Part shown: positions 47,233 to 57,079 of the stretch, piece after piece
How positions within the stretch are numbered: the stretch's first letter is position 1
How the letters are laid out: each line of letters opens with the position of its first letter
Origin: Cellvibrio zantedeschiae
Lineage (GTDB): Bacteria > Pseudomonadota > Gammaproteobacteria > Pseudomonadales > Cellvibrionaceae
DNA length: 64,000 nt
Reading direction: 5' to 3'
NCBI RefSeq assembly: GCF_014652535.1
Contig: NZ_BMYZ01000001.1
Span: 496,001-560,000, forward strand
Made by a program: the position numbers and the translations under genes
Notes under the pieces: generated by a model
What the model was told of the DNA's origin: nothing
Database searches by the model: none
Seen by the model: the letters and a program-made list of their open reading frames with translations, nothing else

Positions 47233-47262
47233 AACTCGCACTGTTTTGTGCGAGTTTTTTTT
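47233..47262 (+). terminator. Terminator after the SDR gene
   Basis: AACTCGCAC (47233-47241) pairs with GTGCGAGTT (47249-47257), followed by Ts to 47262. The T-tract overlaps the next promoter's -35 box. Confidence 0.9.
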
Positions 47263-47288
47263 GACAAAAAAACATAAAATCTTATAAA
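47261..47288 (+). promoter_or_regulatory. Promoter of the symporter gene
   Basis: TTGACA (47261-47266) and TATAAA (47283-47288), 16 bases apart. The decamer CTTATAAATA occurs twice (47281-47290 and 47295-47304), a possible operator for the GntR regulator. Confidence 0.65.
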
Positions 47289-47319
47289 TAATACCTTATA
47301 AATATATCGGAGGTTTCCA

Positions 47320-48900
47320 TTGAATCTTAGTCAACTCGATCTGGCGATTTTGGCGCTCTACGCCATAGTCCTGGTGTTCATTGCATACCGCGTATCGCGC
47401 GAAAAAGCCGGCCACGAAAAAAATGCGCAGGACTATTTCCTCGCCAGTAAAGCATTGCCTTGGTGGGCAGTGGGAACCTCGTTAATTGCAGCCAATATTT
47501 CGGCTGAACAAATTGTAGGTATGTCCGGTGCAGGTTATGCCGGTGGTATCGCCATCGCATCCTACGAGTGGATGTCGGCGATCACTTTGTTTTTGGTAGG
47601 CAAATATTTCCTGCCAATTTTTATCGCCAAAGGCATTTACACCATGCCGGAGTTTTTGGAGCAACGTTACGACCGCCGCGTGCGCACGGTCATGTCCATT
47701 TTCTGGTTGACGCTCTACGTATTGGTGAATTTGACTTCAATTATGTATCTGGGCGCGCTCGCCGTGAATGCTGTAACGGGGATGGATATGATGCATGCGA
47801 TGATCGCAATGGCTGCATTCTCGTTCTGCTATTCCGTTTACGGCGGTATGAAAGCGGTTGCCTTTACCGATGTATTCCAGGTTACGCTCTTGGTATTGGG
47901 CGGTGCTTTGATTACCTGGCTCGGTTTGGAAAAAGTAGCTGAAATGCACGGCGGTAGCAGTGTGGTTGATGGTTTCAAACAATTACTTGTGCTTGCACCA
48001 GAAAAATTCGATTTGATTCTCGACCCAAGCAATCCCAACTACAAAAACTTGCCGGGAATTTCGGTATTGATTGGTGGTATGTGGGTAATGAATATTTCCT
48101 ACTGGGGTTTCAACCAATACATCACCCAGCGCACGCTCGCTTCAAAAAGTTTGCAAGAAGCACAAAAAGGTATCGCCTTGGCTGCTTACTTAAAAGTGTT
48201 GATGCCTGTAATCATCGTATTACCAGGTATTGCTGCTGCCGTATTGCAACCGGGTTTAACTCCATCTGATAAAGCTTATCCCTGGATGATGGTTAACATT
48301 CTTCCGCACGGTATTTTGGGTATTGTATTCGCTGGTTTGGTCGCCGCTGTGTGTGCATCGCTTGCGTCAAAAACCAACAGTATTTCTACGCTGTTCACTA
48401 TGGATATCTACAAACAAATTATTAACCCTAATGCATCGCAAGAGCATTTGGTGAAAGTTGGTCGTATTGCTGCGTTGGTTGCGATTGTAATTGCGTTGGT
48501 GGTTGCTGAGCCGTTAATTGGCAAATCTGACCAAGCCTTCCAATTCATTCAGGATTTCACCGCTTACTTTACGCCCGGTGTAGTGCTTATGTTCCTCATG
48601 GGTTTCTTCTGGAAAAAAGCGACTGCTTTGTCGGCGTTGGTAGCGGGTATTGGTTCTGTAGCGCTGTCAATTTTGTCCAAGTTTGTGTTGCCTGCCGATT
48701 TCCCTTTTATGGATCGTATCGCCATCGTTTTCGTACTCTGTGCTGTGTTGGCTATTGCAGTAACTTATATTTCTGGCGGCAAGGTTCAGGAAAAAGCTAT
48801 CGACCTTAAAGGAATCCATTTCAAAACCGAGCCGGTATTTAACGTTGCCTGTTTAGGTGTGGTGTTAGTGTTAATCGCTTTCTACACCGTATGGTGGTAA
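47320..48900 (+). CDS. Sodium:solute symporter (SGLT-type sugar transporter)
   Basis: The 526-residue protein belongs to the SSS family with about 14 membrane helices and the SGLT-like segments SLIAANISAEQIVGMSGAGYAGG (substrate and Na+ site, residues 50-72, key part) and YWGFNQYITQRTLASKS. It would import a monosaccharide with Na+. A TTG at 47320 is the start: GGAGG (47309-47313) is six bases upstream, and no better codon fits. Own promoter upstream and terminator downstream. Context suggests its substrate is the sugar oxidised by the neighbouring SDR enzyme. Confidence 0.92.
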   Translation: MNLSQLDLAILALYAIVLVFIAYRVSREKAGHEKNAQDYFLASKALPWWAVGTSLIAANISAEQIVGMSGAGYAGGIAIASYEWMSAITLFLVGKYFLPIFIAKGIYTMPEFLEQRYDRRVRTVMSIFWLTLYVLVNLTSIMYLGALAVNAVTGMDMMHAMIAMAAFSFCYSVYGGMKAVAFTDVFQVTLLVLGGALITWLGLEKVAEMHGGSSVVDGFKQLLVLAPEKFDLILDPSNPNYKNLPGISVLIGGMWVMNISYWGFNQYITQRTLASKSLQEAQKGIALAAYLKVLMPVIIVLPGIAAAVLQPGLTPSDKAYPWMMVNILPHGILGIVFAGLVAAVCASLASKTNSISTLFTMDIYKQIINPNASQEHLVKVGRIAALVAIVIALVVAEPLIGKSDQAFQFIQDFTAYFTPGVVLMFLMGFFWKKATALSALVAGIGSVALSILSKFVLPADFPFMDRIAIVFVLCAVLAIAVTYISGGKVQEKAIDLKGIHFKTEPVFNVACLGVVLVLIAFYTVWW

Positions 48901-48940
48901 TCCGCCTGCTTGGTCAAAAGCTGTAAAAATGCTAGTCTGC

Positions 48941-48974
48941 GCCCCGCCACTGCAAGGTGAGCGGGGCGTTTTTA
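48941..48974 (+). terminator. Terminator after the symporter gene
   Basis: GCCCCGC (48941-48947) pairs with GCGGGGC (48961-48967), followed by GTTTTTATTT. Confidence 0.9.
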
Positions 48975-49012
48975 TTTCTACAACTGACAAGCCAAACGAC
49001 ATATAAGAATTT

Positions 49013-49909
49013 ATGACCAGCTATGAATTGATTGACCAAATTCCCTGCGCGAATATTTTGGGCGAAGGTGTGCAGTGGAATCACCGCGACCAAGCGGTGT
49101 GGTGGACTGATATTAAATCCAACAAAATTTTTCGCTACCACCTCGCATCAAAACAACTTCAAAGTTGGTCAACCCCAGAAGCGGTAGGTTGTTTTACCTT
49201 CTGCGAAAGCGATGAGCGAATTTTGCTCGCACTTGCTTCCGGTTTTGCATGGTTTGATAAAACGACAGGCGAGCTCGAGTGGTTAGCCAAACCCGAAGCT
49301 CACTTAACGGGCAATCGTTTAAATGATGGCCGGGTTGATCGCCAAGGCCGTTTCTGGGCAGGTTCTATTGTTGAGCAGCGCAATACGCTGGAACAATGTG
49401 CTGGTTTGTTTTGTTTGGATACAGCAGGTCAATCATCGCAACACCTTACTGGTTTGGCGATTTCCAACAGCCTGTGCTGGAGCTTGGATTCCAAAAAGCT
49501 TTACCACGCCGATTCTCCCTCGCATCAAATCAAGGTTTACGATTTCGATGCACAAACAGGCACATTGGGTGAAGGCATAGTCTTCGTCCAAACCAGCGAT
49601 CAGGTCGAACCCGATGGCAGCACCATAGATGCAGAAGGCTATTTGTGGAATGCGGAGTGGGGTGGCAGTCGCCTGGTTCGTTATAATGCGCAAGGCGAAG
49701 AAACCTTTGAGCTGAAAACCATCGTTAGCCAACCAACCTGCATGGCATTTGGTGGCGAAGAAATGAATTTGCTGTTTGTGACTAGCGCGCGTATTGGCTT
49801 AAGCGACCAAGCCCTTGCTGCTCAGCCAAACGCGGGTAATTTGTTTATTTATCGCACTAATTTTAAGGGCGTAAATGAGTGCTGGTACAAAGCTTCAGCA
49901 TCCCAATAA
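49013..49909 (+). CDS. SMP-30/gluconolactonase-family lactonase
   Basis: The 298-residue protein has the SMP-30 six-bladed propeller signatures: LGEGVQWNHRDQAVWWTDI (metal-binding Glu near residue 17), GNRLNDGRVDRQGRFWAG (metal Asn and Asp), AISNSLCWSLDSKKLYHAD (metal Asn/Asp) and EPDGSTIDAEGYLWNA. Such enzymes open aldonolactones such as arabinono-, xylono- or galactonolactone. It completes the dehydrogenase-transport-lactonase set. A terminator before it implies its own promoter. No dehydratase for the following step is in this window. Confidence 0.92.
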   Translation: MTSYELIDQIPCANILGEGVQWNHRDQAVWWTDIKSNKIFRYHLASKQLQSWSTPEAVGCFTFCESDERILLALASGFAWFDKTTGELEWLAKPEAHLTGNRLNDGRVDRQGRFWAGSIVEQRNTLEQCAGLFCLDTAGQSSQHLTGLAISNSLCWSLDSKKLYHADSPSHQIKVYDFDAQTGTLGEGIVFVQTSDQVEPDGSTIDAEGYLWNAEWGGSRLVRYNAQGEETFELKTIVSQPTCMAFGGEEMNLLFVTSARIGLSDQALAAQPNAGNLFIYRTNFKGVNECWYKASASQ

Positions 49910-50017
49910 TTAAATCTATTTTCACTGGCAACTTGATATAAGATACTGCCCAGTACGTCCAACAGGTGCTAGAAATAGCACCTCGTAAAAAAGAATAACT
50001 ACGCTTTTCGGTTAGAT

Positions 50018-52417
50018 ATGAGTTCCCATTCGCAAGCTAGGAAAACCCATTTGAAAGCAAGTAACGCCAGCCGCAAACCGCCCGTGTCTGAACCTGCCAG
50101 CAATCTGGGCGTACGCATAGTGCGCGAAGGTGCGCTTATAGGTTTAGTCGCCATTTGCTTGTATCTCTTAATGGCCATGTTCAGCTACGACGTCGCCGAC
50201 GGCGGTTGGTCGAGCACAGGTGAAAACGCGCAAGTCGCCAACCTCGGTGGTCGCTTTGGCGCTTGGCTTGCCGATGTTTTCTTTTCCCTTTTTGGCTATT
50301 TAGCCTATCTCTTCCCGGTCATGCTGGCTTATCGAATTGTTTTGGTTTTCCGTGATCGCGCTTACCACAAAAATCTGGATTGGTTGATGGTCGGTATTCG
50401 CGCCGTTGGCCTGATTCTGGTGATGGTTGCAGGCACTGGTATTGCTGCCATGCATTACAGCGGTGGTGAATCTGTATTGCCATACTCCAATGGTGGAATT
50501 CTGGGCAGCGGCATCGCCAGCTTGGTAGATAACGCATTTAACTTCGCTGGTGGCACACTCATATTGCTCGCGTTGTTTTTGTTTGGTCTTACGATTTTTA
50601 CCGATCTTTCATGGTTCGCGTTAATGGATGAGTTGGGCAACTGGACACTCATCGGAATCGAAAAAGCTAAAGAGCGTTGGTTGCAATACCAGCGCGAAAA
50701 AGCCGAGAAAAATATCGCCGTAGTTGCTCAGCAACATCGCCGCGAAGTGGTGGAAGAGCGTGCGAAAATTGAAGCCAAACGCGTTGCTCCTGTTGTTATC
50801 GCCGAGCCACCGAAAAAGAAACCAGCACCTAGTCCCCGTGTAGAAAAAGAGAAGCAACCATCGCTATTCGATGCGCTCGAACCAGCGGAAGGTACTTTGC
50901 CGTCATTGGGTTTACTCGATCCAGCAGACAAGCGCAGTGATAAAGGCTATTCCAAAGAATCGCTGGAGGCCATGTCCAAGCTCTTGGAGTTGAAGCTCAA
51001 AGATTTTGGTATCGAAATCGAAGTGGTTTCCGTTCAGCCCGGCCCGGTTGTTACCCGTTTTGAAATCCAGCCAGCGCCCGGTATTAAAGCGAGCCGCATT
51101 TCTGGTCTTGCGAAAGATCTGGCTCGGTCACTCGCTGTGGTTTCTGTGCGTGTGGTGGAAGTTATTCCTGGCAAATCGGTAATGGGCGTGGAGATTCCCA
51201 ACGCGCATCGCGAAATGGTGCGTTTGAGTGAGGTCATTTCGTCCGAGGCTTACGATCAAGCCAAATCGCCGCTGACCATGGCGCTAGGTCATGATATTTC
51301 TGGCGAGCCGATTGTCTCCGACCTCGCCAAAATGCCGCACTTGCTGGTTGCAGGTACAACCGGTTCCGGTAAGTCCGTGGGCGTTAACGTGATGCTGCTG
51401 AGCTTGCTCTACAAATCCACGCCGAAAGAAGTTCGCTTGATTCTGGTTGACCCGAAAATGTTGGAGTTGTCGGTATACGACGGTATTCCTCATTTGTTGA
51501 CGCCCGTTATTACTGACATGAAAGACGCCTCCAACGGCCTGCGTTGGTGCGTAGGCGAGATGGAGCGTCGCTATAAGCTCATGTCGGCCATGGGGGTGCG
51601 TAACCTCGCTGGTTTTAATCGCAAAGTGGACGATGCCAACAAAGCCGGCCAGCCAATTCCCGATCCATTATTCAAACCAGAAGAAAACTACGAAGCAGGC
51701 GCGGAAGTAGCGACCGCGCCTAATTTGGAGACCTTGCCTTTTATCGTGGTGGTGATCGACGAATTCGCCGACATGATGATGATCGTCGACAAGAAAAAAG
51801 TTGAACAATTGATCTCCCGTATTGCCCAAAAAGCGCGTGCGGCAGGTATTCACTTGATCCTTGCAACCCAGCGCCCATCGGTGGATGTAATCACCGGTTT
51901 GATCAAAGCCAACGTGCCGACGCGTATCGCGTTCCAGGTTTCGTCCAAAATCGACTCGCGTACCATTCTTGACCAAGGCGGTGCGGAGCAATTACTTGGC
52001 CATGGTGACATGCTTTATTTGCCATCAGGCACCAGCGTACCTATTCGTGTGCACGGTGCCTTTGTGGACGACCACGAAGTTCACCGCGTGGTTGCCGATT
52101 GGAAAAAACGCGGCACGCCACAATATATCGACGGCATTACCGACGATAGTAACAACTCCATTCCTGTTCCCGGTATTCCAAGTGAAGGTGGTGAGGAAGG
52201 TGACAACGGCGAGAGTGATGCACTTTACGATGAAGCTGTGGCGTTCGTGTTGGAGTCACGTAAGGCTTCGATTTCGTCGGTACAACGTAAGCTCAGGATT
52301 GGTTATAACCGCGCGGCGCGTTTGATTGAAACTATGGAAGCGGCGGGTGTTGTTTCTTCGGCGGGGCATAATGGGAATCGTGAGGTTTTAGCGCCGGGTG
52401 GAAGAGGGGATTACTAA
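50018..52417 (+). CDS. ftsK: DNA translocase FtsK
   Basis: FtsK pumps the terminus region through the closing septum and activates XerCD at dif. The 799-residue protein has four N-terminal membrane helices (about 35-205), a short charged linker (205-310), the RecA-like motor with Walker A GTTGSGKS (446-453) and Walker [13 protein letters not shown], and the C-terminal winged-helix gamma domain that reads KOPS (about 725-795, [24 protein letters not shown], key residues only). The linker is much shorter than in E. coli FtsK (1,329 aa), as in other non-enteric proteobacteria. It starts the ftsK-lolA-rarA-crcB-serS-cysG block. Confidence 0.97.
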   Translation: MSSHSQARKTHLKASNASRKPPVSEPASNLGVRIVREGALIGLVAICLYLLMAMFSYDVADGGWSSTGENAQVANLGGRFGAWLADVFFSLFGYLAYLFPVMLAYRIVLVFRDRAYHKNLDWLMVGIRAVGLILVMVAGTGIAAMHYSGGESVLPYSNGGILGSGIASLVDNAFNFAGGTLILLALFLFGLTIFTDLSWFALMDELGNWTLIGIEKAKERWLQYQREKAEKNIAVVAQQHRREVVEERAKIEAKRVAPVVIAEPPKKKPAPSPRVEKEKQPSLFDALEPAEGTLPSLGLLDPADKRSDKGYSKESLEAMSKLLELKLKDFGIEIEVVSVQPGPVVTRFEIQPAPGIKASRISGLAKDLARSLAVVSVRVVEVIPGKSVMGVEIPNAHREMVRLSEVISSEAYDQAKSPLTMALGHDISGEPIVSDLAKMPHLLVAGTTGSGKSVGVNVMLLSLLYKSTPKEVRLILVDPKMLELSVYDGIPHLLTPVITDMKDASNGLRWCVGEMERRYKLMSAMGVRNLAGFNRKVDDANKAGQPIPDPLFKPEENYEAGAEVATAPNLETLPFIVVVIDEFADMMMIVDKKKVEQLISRIAQKARAAGIHLILATQRPSVDVITGLIKANVPTRIAFQVSSKIDSRTILDQGGAEQLLGHGDMLYLPSGTSVPIRVHGAFVDDHEVHRVVADWKKRGTPQYIDGITDDSNNSIPVPGIPSEGGEEGDNGESDALYDEAVAFVLESRKASISSVQRKLRIGYNRAARLIETMEAAGVVSSAGHNGNREVLAPGGRGDY

Positions 52418-52425
52418 CCCAATCT

Positions 52426-52921
52426 CTAGTGGCACCGAAACGGGCCCCATGAGAGTTCCCCGAGCATCGCAATAAATTTGGTGTAAAACAAACAGGAAGT
52501 TTGTTTTAGTGACGTCGAGCCATGGATGGCTCGTCGGAGCGACAGCAAATTTATGAGAAGCGCAGGATCAGGAACGAACTGGGTGTCTTTTCTTTTGCTT
52601 ACTTTTCTTTGGACAAGCAAAGAAAAGTGAGGCCCACGGCAGGTGTACGATTTAATAATCTTGCGTTTTATTTAAAAAAGAATTTTTTACTTTATAGATT
52701 TTGTTTCGCCTCTTGGCGAGTTACTTTTCTTTGTCTCGCCAAAGAAAAGTTACCAAAAGAAAGGCGACCCGTCTCGCTCCTGTTTCCTGCGCGCTTCAGA
52801 AAATTGCTGTCGTTCCGACGCGACATCCATGTCGCGTAGTCACTCAAACGCACTTCCTGTGCGTTTGCCAACGATTTTCTTCCAGTGCTCGGGGAGCTTG
52901 CATGGGGTGGGGTGCCACTAG
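52426..52921. repeat. 496-bp near-palindromic element between ftsK and lolA
   Basis: The left arm (52426-52635) and right arm (52714-52921) are imperfect inverted copies over about 205 bases, around an A/T-rich centre. Both ends read CTAGTGGCACC / GGTGCCACTAG. Each arm holds a short hairpin: GAGCCATGGATGGCTC (52517-52532) on the left, CGCGACATCCATGTCGCG (52819-52836) on the right, and a TTTCTTTG...CAAAGAAA hairpin near its inner end (52605-52627; 52728-52747). The outer CTAG could be a 4-bp target duplication. No transposase is encoded. In-frame translation of the arms gives SYFSLSRQRKVTK-type peptides, which are spurious. Confidence 0.88.
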
Positions 52922-52973
52922 AAAATTGATTTTTTGTTATTTGGGATTGGTTCAGGCCGTTTGCAATACCATT

Positions 52974-53060
52974 CCCGCTCACCCTGAGCTTGTCGAAGGG
53001 TATAAATCCAAAACCCTTCGAATGCTTCGTGCCCATAGTGGCCGACTAAGTGTGAGCGGA
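52974..53060. repeat. REP-like palindrome upstream of lolA
   Basis: CGCTCACCCTGAGCTTG with TCGAAGGG (52976-53000) is partly mirrored by ACCCTTCGAATGCTTCGT (53013-53030) and GTGAGCGG (53052-53059). It resembles the CACCCTGAGCTTGTCGAAGG repeat common in proteobacterial intergenic DNA. Confidence 0.75.
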
Positions 53061-53090
53061 AATATCAGTTTATTTATTACCGGAATTATC

Positions 53091-53714
53091 ATGAAACTTA
53101 TTGCTCGTTTAATTTCATCGCTATTAATTTTTACAGCATTCGCTGCCTATGCCGACGATCAATCTCCCGCGCAATTGCGCAAACAACTCGATGCCATGAA
53201 CACCTTGCAGGGTAGCTTCGTGCAGACCCTGTTTGATAAAACCGGTAAAAAGCTGGACGAGCAAAAAGGTACTTTTGTTATGCAGCGCCCGGGTAAGTTC
53301 TTTTGGAAAACCGAAACGCCTGCGCCGCAATTGTTGGTGTCCAACCAAAAAACAATCTGGCTGTATGATCCGGATTTGCAAACTGTTAACGAACGCCCAT
53401 TTAGCGATGACTTGAAAAAAACACCGGTGTTACTGCTGAGTGAAGACGTTGATAAGTTGCGTAAGAATTTCACCATTAATCGCACACAAGCCGATAAATC
53501 CGAAAAATTTTCTGTTACACCAAAAGTAACAGAAGGTTTATTCCAGGAATTATTGTTGGTGTTTGTCGATAACCAACTCGTGGAGTTTTCAATTCGCGAC
53601 AGTTTGGGGCAGCTTAGCCATTTCACGCTGAGCAATGTAAAACGCAATCAAGCGGTTGACGAAAACGTGTTTAATTTTGTTGCACCTGCGGGTGCAGACA
53701 TCATTAAAAATTAG
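53091..53714 (+). CDS. lolA: Outer-membrane lipoprotein carrier protein LolA
   Basis: LolA receives lipoproteins from LolCDE and carries them across the periplasm to LolB. The 207-residue product has a signal peptide (about 1-21, AAYADD) and the LolA fold: LQGSFVQTLFDKTGKKL, GTFVMQRPGKFFWKTE (hydrophobic cavity), IWLYDPDLQTVN and LVEFSIRDSLGQLSHFTLSNVKRN. The ATG at 53091 is used; the long frame from 52701 begins inside the palindromic element and is not conserved. rarA follows by 14 bases. Confidence 0.95.
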   Translation: MKLIARLISSLLIFTAFAAYADDQSPAQLRKQLDAMNTLQGSFVQTLFDKTGKKLDEQKGTFVMQRPGKFFWKTETPAPQLLVSNQKTIWLYDPDLQTVNERPFSDDLKKTPVLLLSEDVDKLRKNFTINRTQADKSEKFSVTPKVTEGLFQELLLVFVDNQLVEFSIRDSLGQLSHFTLSNVKRNQAVDENVFNFVAPAGADIIKN

Positions 53715-53728
53715 TGTATTAAAAACTA

Positions 53729-55069
53729 ATGGCCGATTTATTCAGTTCACAACAAGGTAATTACCAGCCATTGGCGGCGCGTATGCGCCCACGCAATCTG
53801 GATGATTACATCGGTCAGGAGCATTTGCTTGCGCCGGGCAAGCCGCTGCGTGAAGCAATTGTTCGCGGTCAATTGCACTCCATGATTTTGTGGGGTCCAC
53901 CAGGTGTGGGTAAAACCTCGCTCGCAAAATTATTTGCCGAACAAGCCCATGCACGTTTTGAATCCCTCTCTGCAGTTTTGTCTGGTGTAAAAGAAATTCG
54001 CGCGGCGGTTGCGGTTGCGCAGCAAGAGCGTATGTCGGGTCGCAAAACTATTTTGTTTGTGGATGAGGTCCATCGCTTCAATAAATCCCAACAAGATGCG
54101 TTCTTGCCCTATGTTGAAGACGGCACTTTTATTTTTATTGGTGCGACTACCGAAAATCCCTCATTCGAATTAAATAACGCATTGTTGTCGCGTTGTCGTG
54201 TGTATGTTTTGCGCGGTTTGCAGCCAGAACAGTTGCAACAAGTGTTGCAGCAGGCGCTGGATGATAAAGAGCGCGGTCTGGGTGCGAGTGATATTCGCAT
54301 CGATCCCGATAGCCTTATGACTCTCGCCCAAGCTGCCGATGGTGATGCGCGGAAATCGCTCAATCTTCTGGAAATCGCTGCGGATTTGGCGGATGAAGTT
54401 GGTGATCATAAAGTCATCAATGAGCAGGTATTGGCAGAAGTTCTCGCCAGCGATGTTCGCCGCTTCGATAAGGGCGGCGATATTTTCTATGAGCAGATTT
54501 CGGCGCTGCATAAATCCGTACGCGGTTCATCGCCTGATGGTGCACTCTATTGGTTAGCACGTATGTTGGATGGTGGCTGTGATCCGCTTTATATTGCCCG
54601 GCGCGTGGTGCGTATGGCGAGTGAAGATATAGGCAATGCAGACCCGCGCGCCTTGCCCTTATGCCTAGCTGCGTGGGATGTGCAGCAGCGCCTCGGTCAC
54701 CCGGAAGGAGAGTTGGCGATTGCCCAGGCCGTGGTTTATCTCGCGGCAGCACCCAAAAGTAATGCCGTGTATAATGCGTACAATCAGGTGATGGCCGATG
54801 TTCGCTCCCAGCCTGCGTATGATGTACCCATACATCTGCGCAACGCTCCCACCAAACTCATGAAATCAATGGATTACGGTGCCGAATATCGCTATGCCCA
54901 CGACGAACCCGGTGCTTACGCCGCAGGTGAAAAATATTTGCCTGAAGAATTGGCAGATACAAGTTATTACGACCCTGTTGATCGCGGTTTGGAATTAAAG
55001 ATTAAAGAAAAGCTGGCGCACTTTCGCGAGCTGGATAAACAAAGTAAAAAGCAACGCTATAAAAAATAG
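53729..55069 (+). CDS. rarA: Replication-associated recombination protein A (RarA/MgsA)
   Basis: RarA is a clamp-loader-like AAA+ ATPase that acts at stalled replication forks. The 446-residue protein has [17 protein letters not shown], Walker A GPPGVGKT (about 51-58), Walker [15 protein letters not shown], sensor 1 [10 protein letters not shown] and the C-terminal tetramerisation region with [16 protein letters not shown]. Length matches E. coli RarA (447). Confidence 0.97.
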   Translation: MADLFSSQQGNYQPLAARMRPRNLDDYIGQEHLLAPGKPLREAIVRGQLHSMILWGPPGVGKTSLAKLFAEQAHARFESLSAVLSGVKEIRAAVAVAQQERMSGRKTILFVDEVHRFNKSQQDAFLPYVEDGTFIFIGATTENPSFELNNALLSRCRVYVLRGLQPEQLQQVLQQALDDKERGLGASDIRIDPDSLMTLAQAADGDARKSLNLLEIAADLADEVGDHKVINEQVLAEVLASDVRRFDKGGDIFYEQISALHKSVRGSSPDGALYWLARMLDGGCDPLYIARRVVRMASEDIGNADPRALPLCLAAWDVQQRLGHPEGELAIAQAVVYLAAAPKSNAVYNAYNQVMADVRSQPAYDVPIHLRNAPTKLMKSMDYGAEYRYAHDEPGAYAAGEKYLPEELADTSYYDPVDRGLELKIKEKLAHFRELDKQSKKQRYKK

Positions 55070-55180
55070 AACCCCACCCCAACCCTCTCCTTGAACAGAG
55101 GAGGGGGCTTATATTCACTCCGTAATAAATTCGGAGTTGGATCAGCTCCTCCTTTTCAAGGGAGAGGCCGGGAGGGGGTT
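55070..55180. repeat. Palindromic repeat between rarA and crcB
   Basis: ACCCCACCCCAACCCTCTCC (55071-55090) with AGAGGAGGG (55097-55105) is mirrored by CTCCTCC (55146-55152) and GGGAGAGGCCGGGAGGGGGTT (ends 55180). This is the common CCCACCCC...GGGTGGGG-type intergenic repeat. It overlaps the false N-terminal extension of crcB. Confidence 0.75.
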
Positions 55181-55198
55181 AAAAATGAGAACTTAAAA

Positions 55199-55573
55199 AT
55201 GCAATGGTTAATGATCGCAATTGGTGGAGCTTTAGGATCAATAGCGCGGTATGCGGCTGTTGGTTTCCTAACCCCCATGCTCAATTATCGTTTTCCAATC
55301 GGCACTTTTATTGTGAATATGCTGGGTTCATTGTTAATTGGCATTGCTTACGTAGTTCTTGTAGAAAAAGCATTTTTACCGAGTGAATGGCGTCTGTTTT
55401 TTATCACTGGTGTTTTAGGCGGCTTCACAACTTTCTCAGCGTTTTCCTTAGAGATGTTGCAGATGTGGCAAGAAGGCCATGTGTTTAATTCAATTATTTA
55501 TGCAGCAAGCTCGGTAGTTTTGGGCTTGTTGTTTGCGTTTATAGGCATGAACCTGACGCAAAAACTTTTTTAA
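55199..55573 (+). CDS. crcB: Fluoride exporter CrcB/Fluc
   Basis: CrcB forms dual-topology fluoride channels that expel F- and protect against fluoride. The 124-residue product has four membrane helices and the family motifs GGALGSIARY, FPIGTFIVNMLGSLLIG and GVLGGFTTFSAFSLE (fluoride pathway Phe and Thr). The ATG at 55199 gives this standard length; the longer frame from 55091 would start inside the palindromic repeat. No fluoride riboswitch was recognised upstream. Confidence 0.94.
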   Translation: MQWLMIAIGGALGSIARYAAVGFLTPMLNYRFPIGTFIVNMLGSLLIGIAYVVLVEKAFLPSEWRLFFITGVLGGFTTFSAFSLEMLQMWQEGHVFNSIIYAASSVVLGLLFAFIGMNLTQKLF

Positions 55574-55577
55574 TTCA

Positions 55578-55671
55578 GTAGGGAATCGTCATCCTCGCGC
55601 AAGCGGGGATCCAGCTTTTGATTTCATAATTGGGGTGCTGGATCTCTTCCTATAAGGAAAAGATGATGAAG
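55578..55671. repeat. Palindromic intergenic repeat, copy 2 (one arm decayed)
   Basis: The left arm GTAGGGAATCGTCATCCTCG... (from 55579, with one extra base in CGCGCAAGCGGGG) is intact to 55614. The expected right arm (CTGGATCTCTTCC..., about 55639-55671) has many mismatches. Same family as copies 1 and 3. Confidence 0.8.
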
Positions 55672-55693
55672 AATAATTTTTAACTTTATATAG

Positions 55694-56992
<1,299 letters not shown>

Positions 56993-57028
56993 GGTCTGTT
57001 TCGATGAGTTCGCAAAGGTGGGTAGAGC

Positions 57029-57050
57029 AAAGGCGATACCCGCCTTTTTT
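57029..57050 (+). terminator. Terminator after serS
   Basis: AAAGGCG and CGCCTTT (57029-57047) form a hairpin with loop ATACC, followed by TTT. Confidence 0.8.
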
Positions 57051-57079
57051 ATTTATTACTGAAATTGCCGTGTAATTTT

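Noticed and set aside
52522-52839. Open frames inside the 496-bp palindrome
   Set aside because: They read through palindrome arms and give peptides of a kind seen as spurious products elsewhere; no ribosome site or coding bias supports them.
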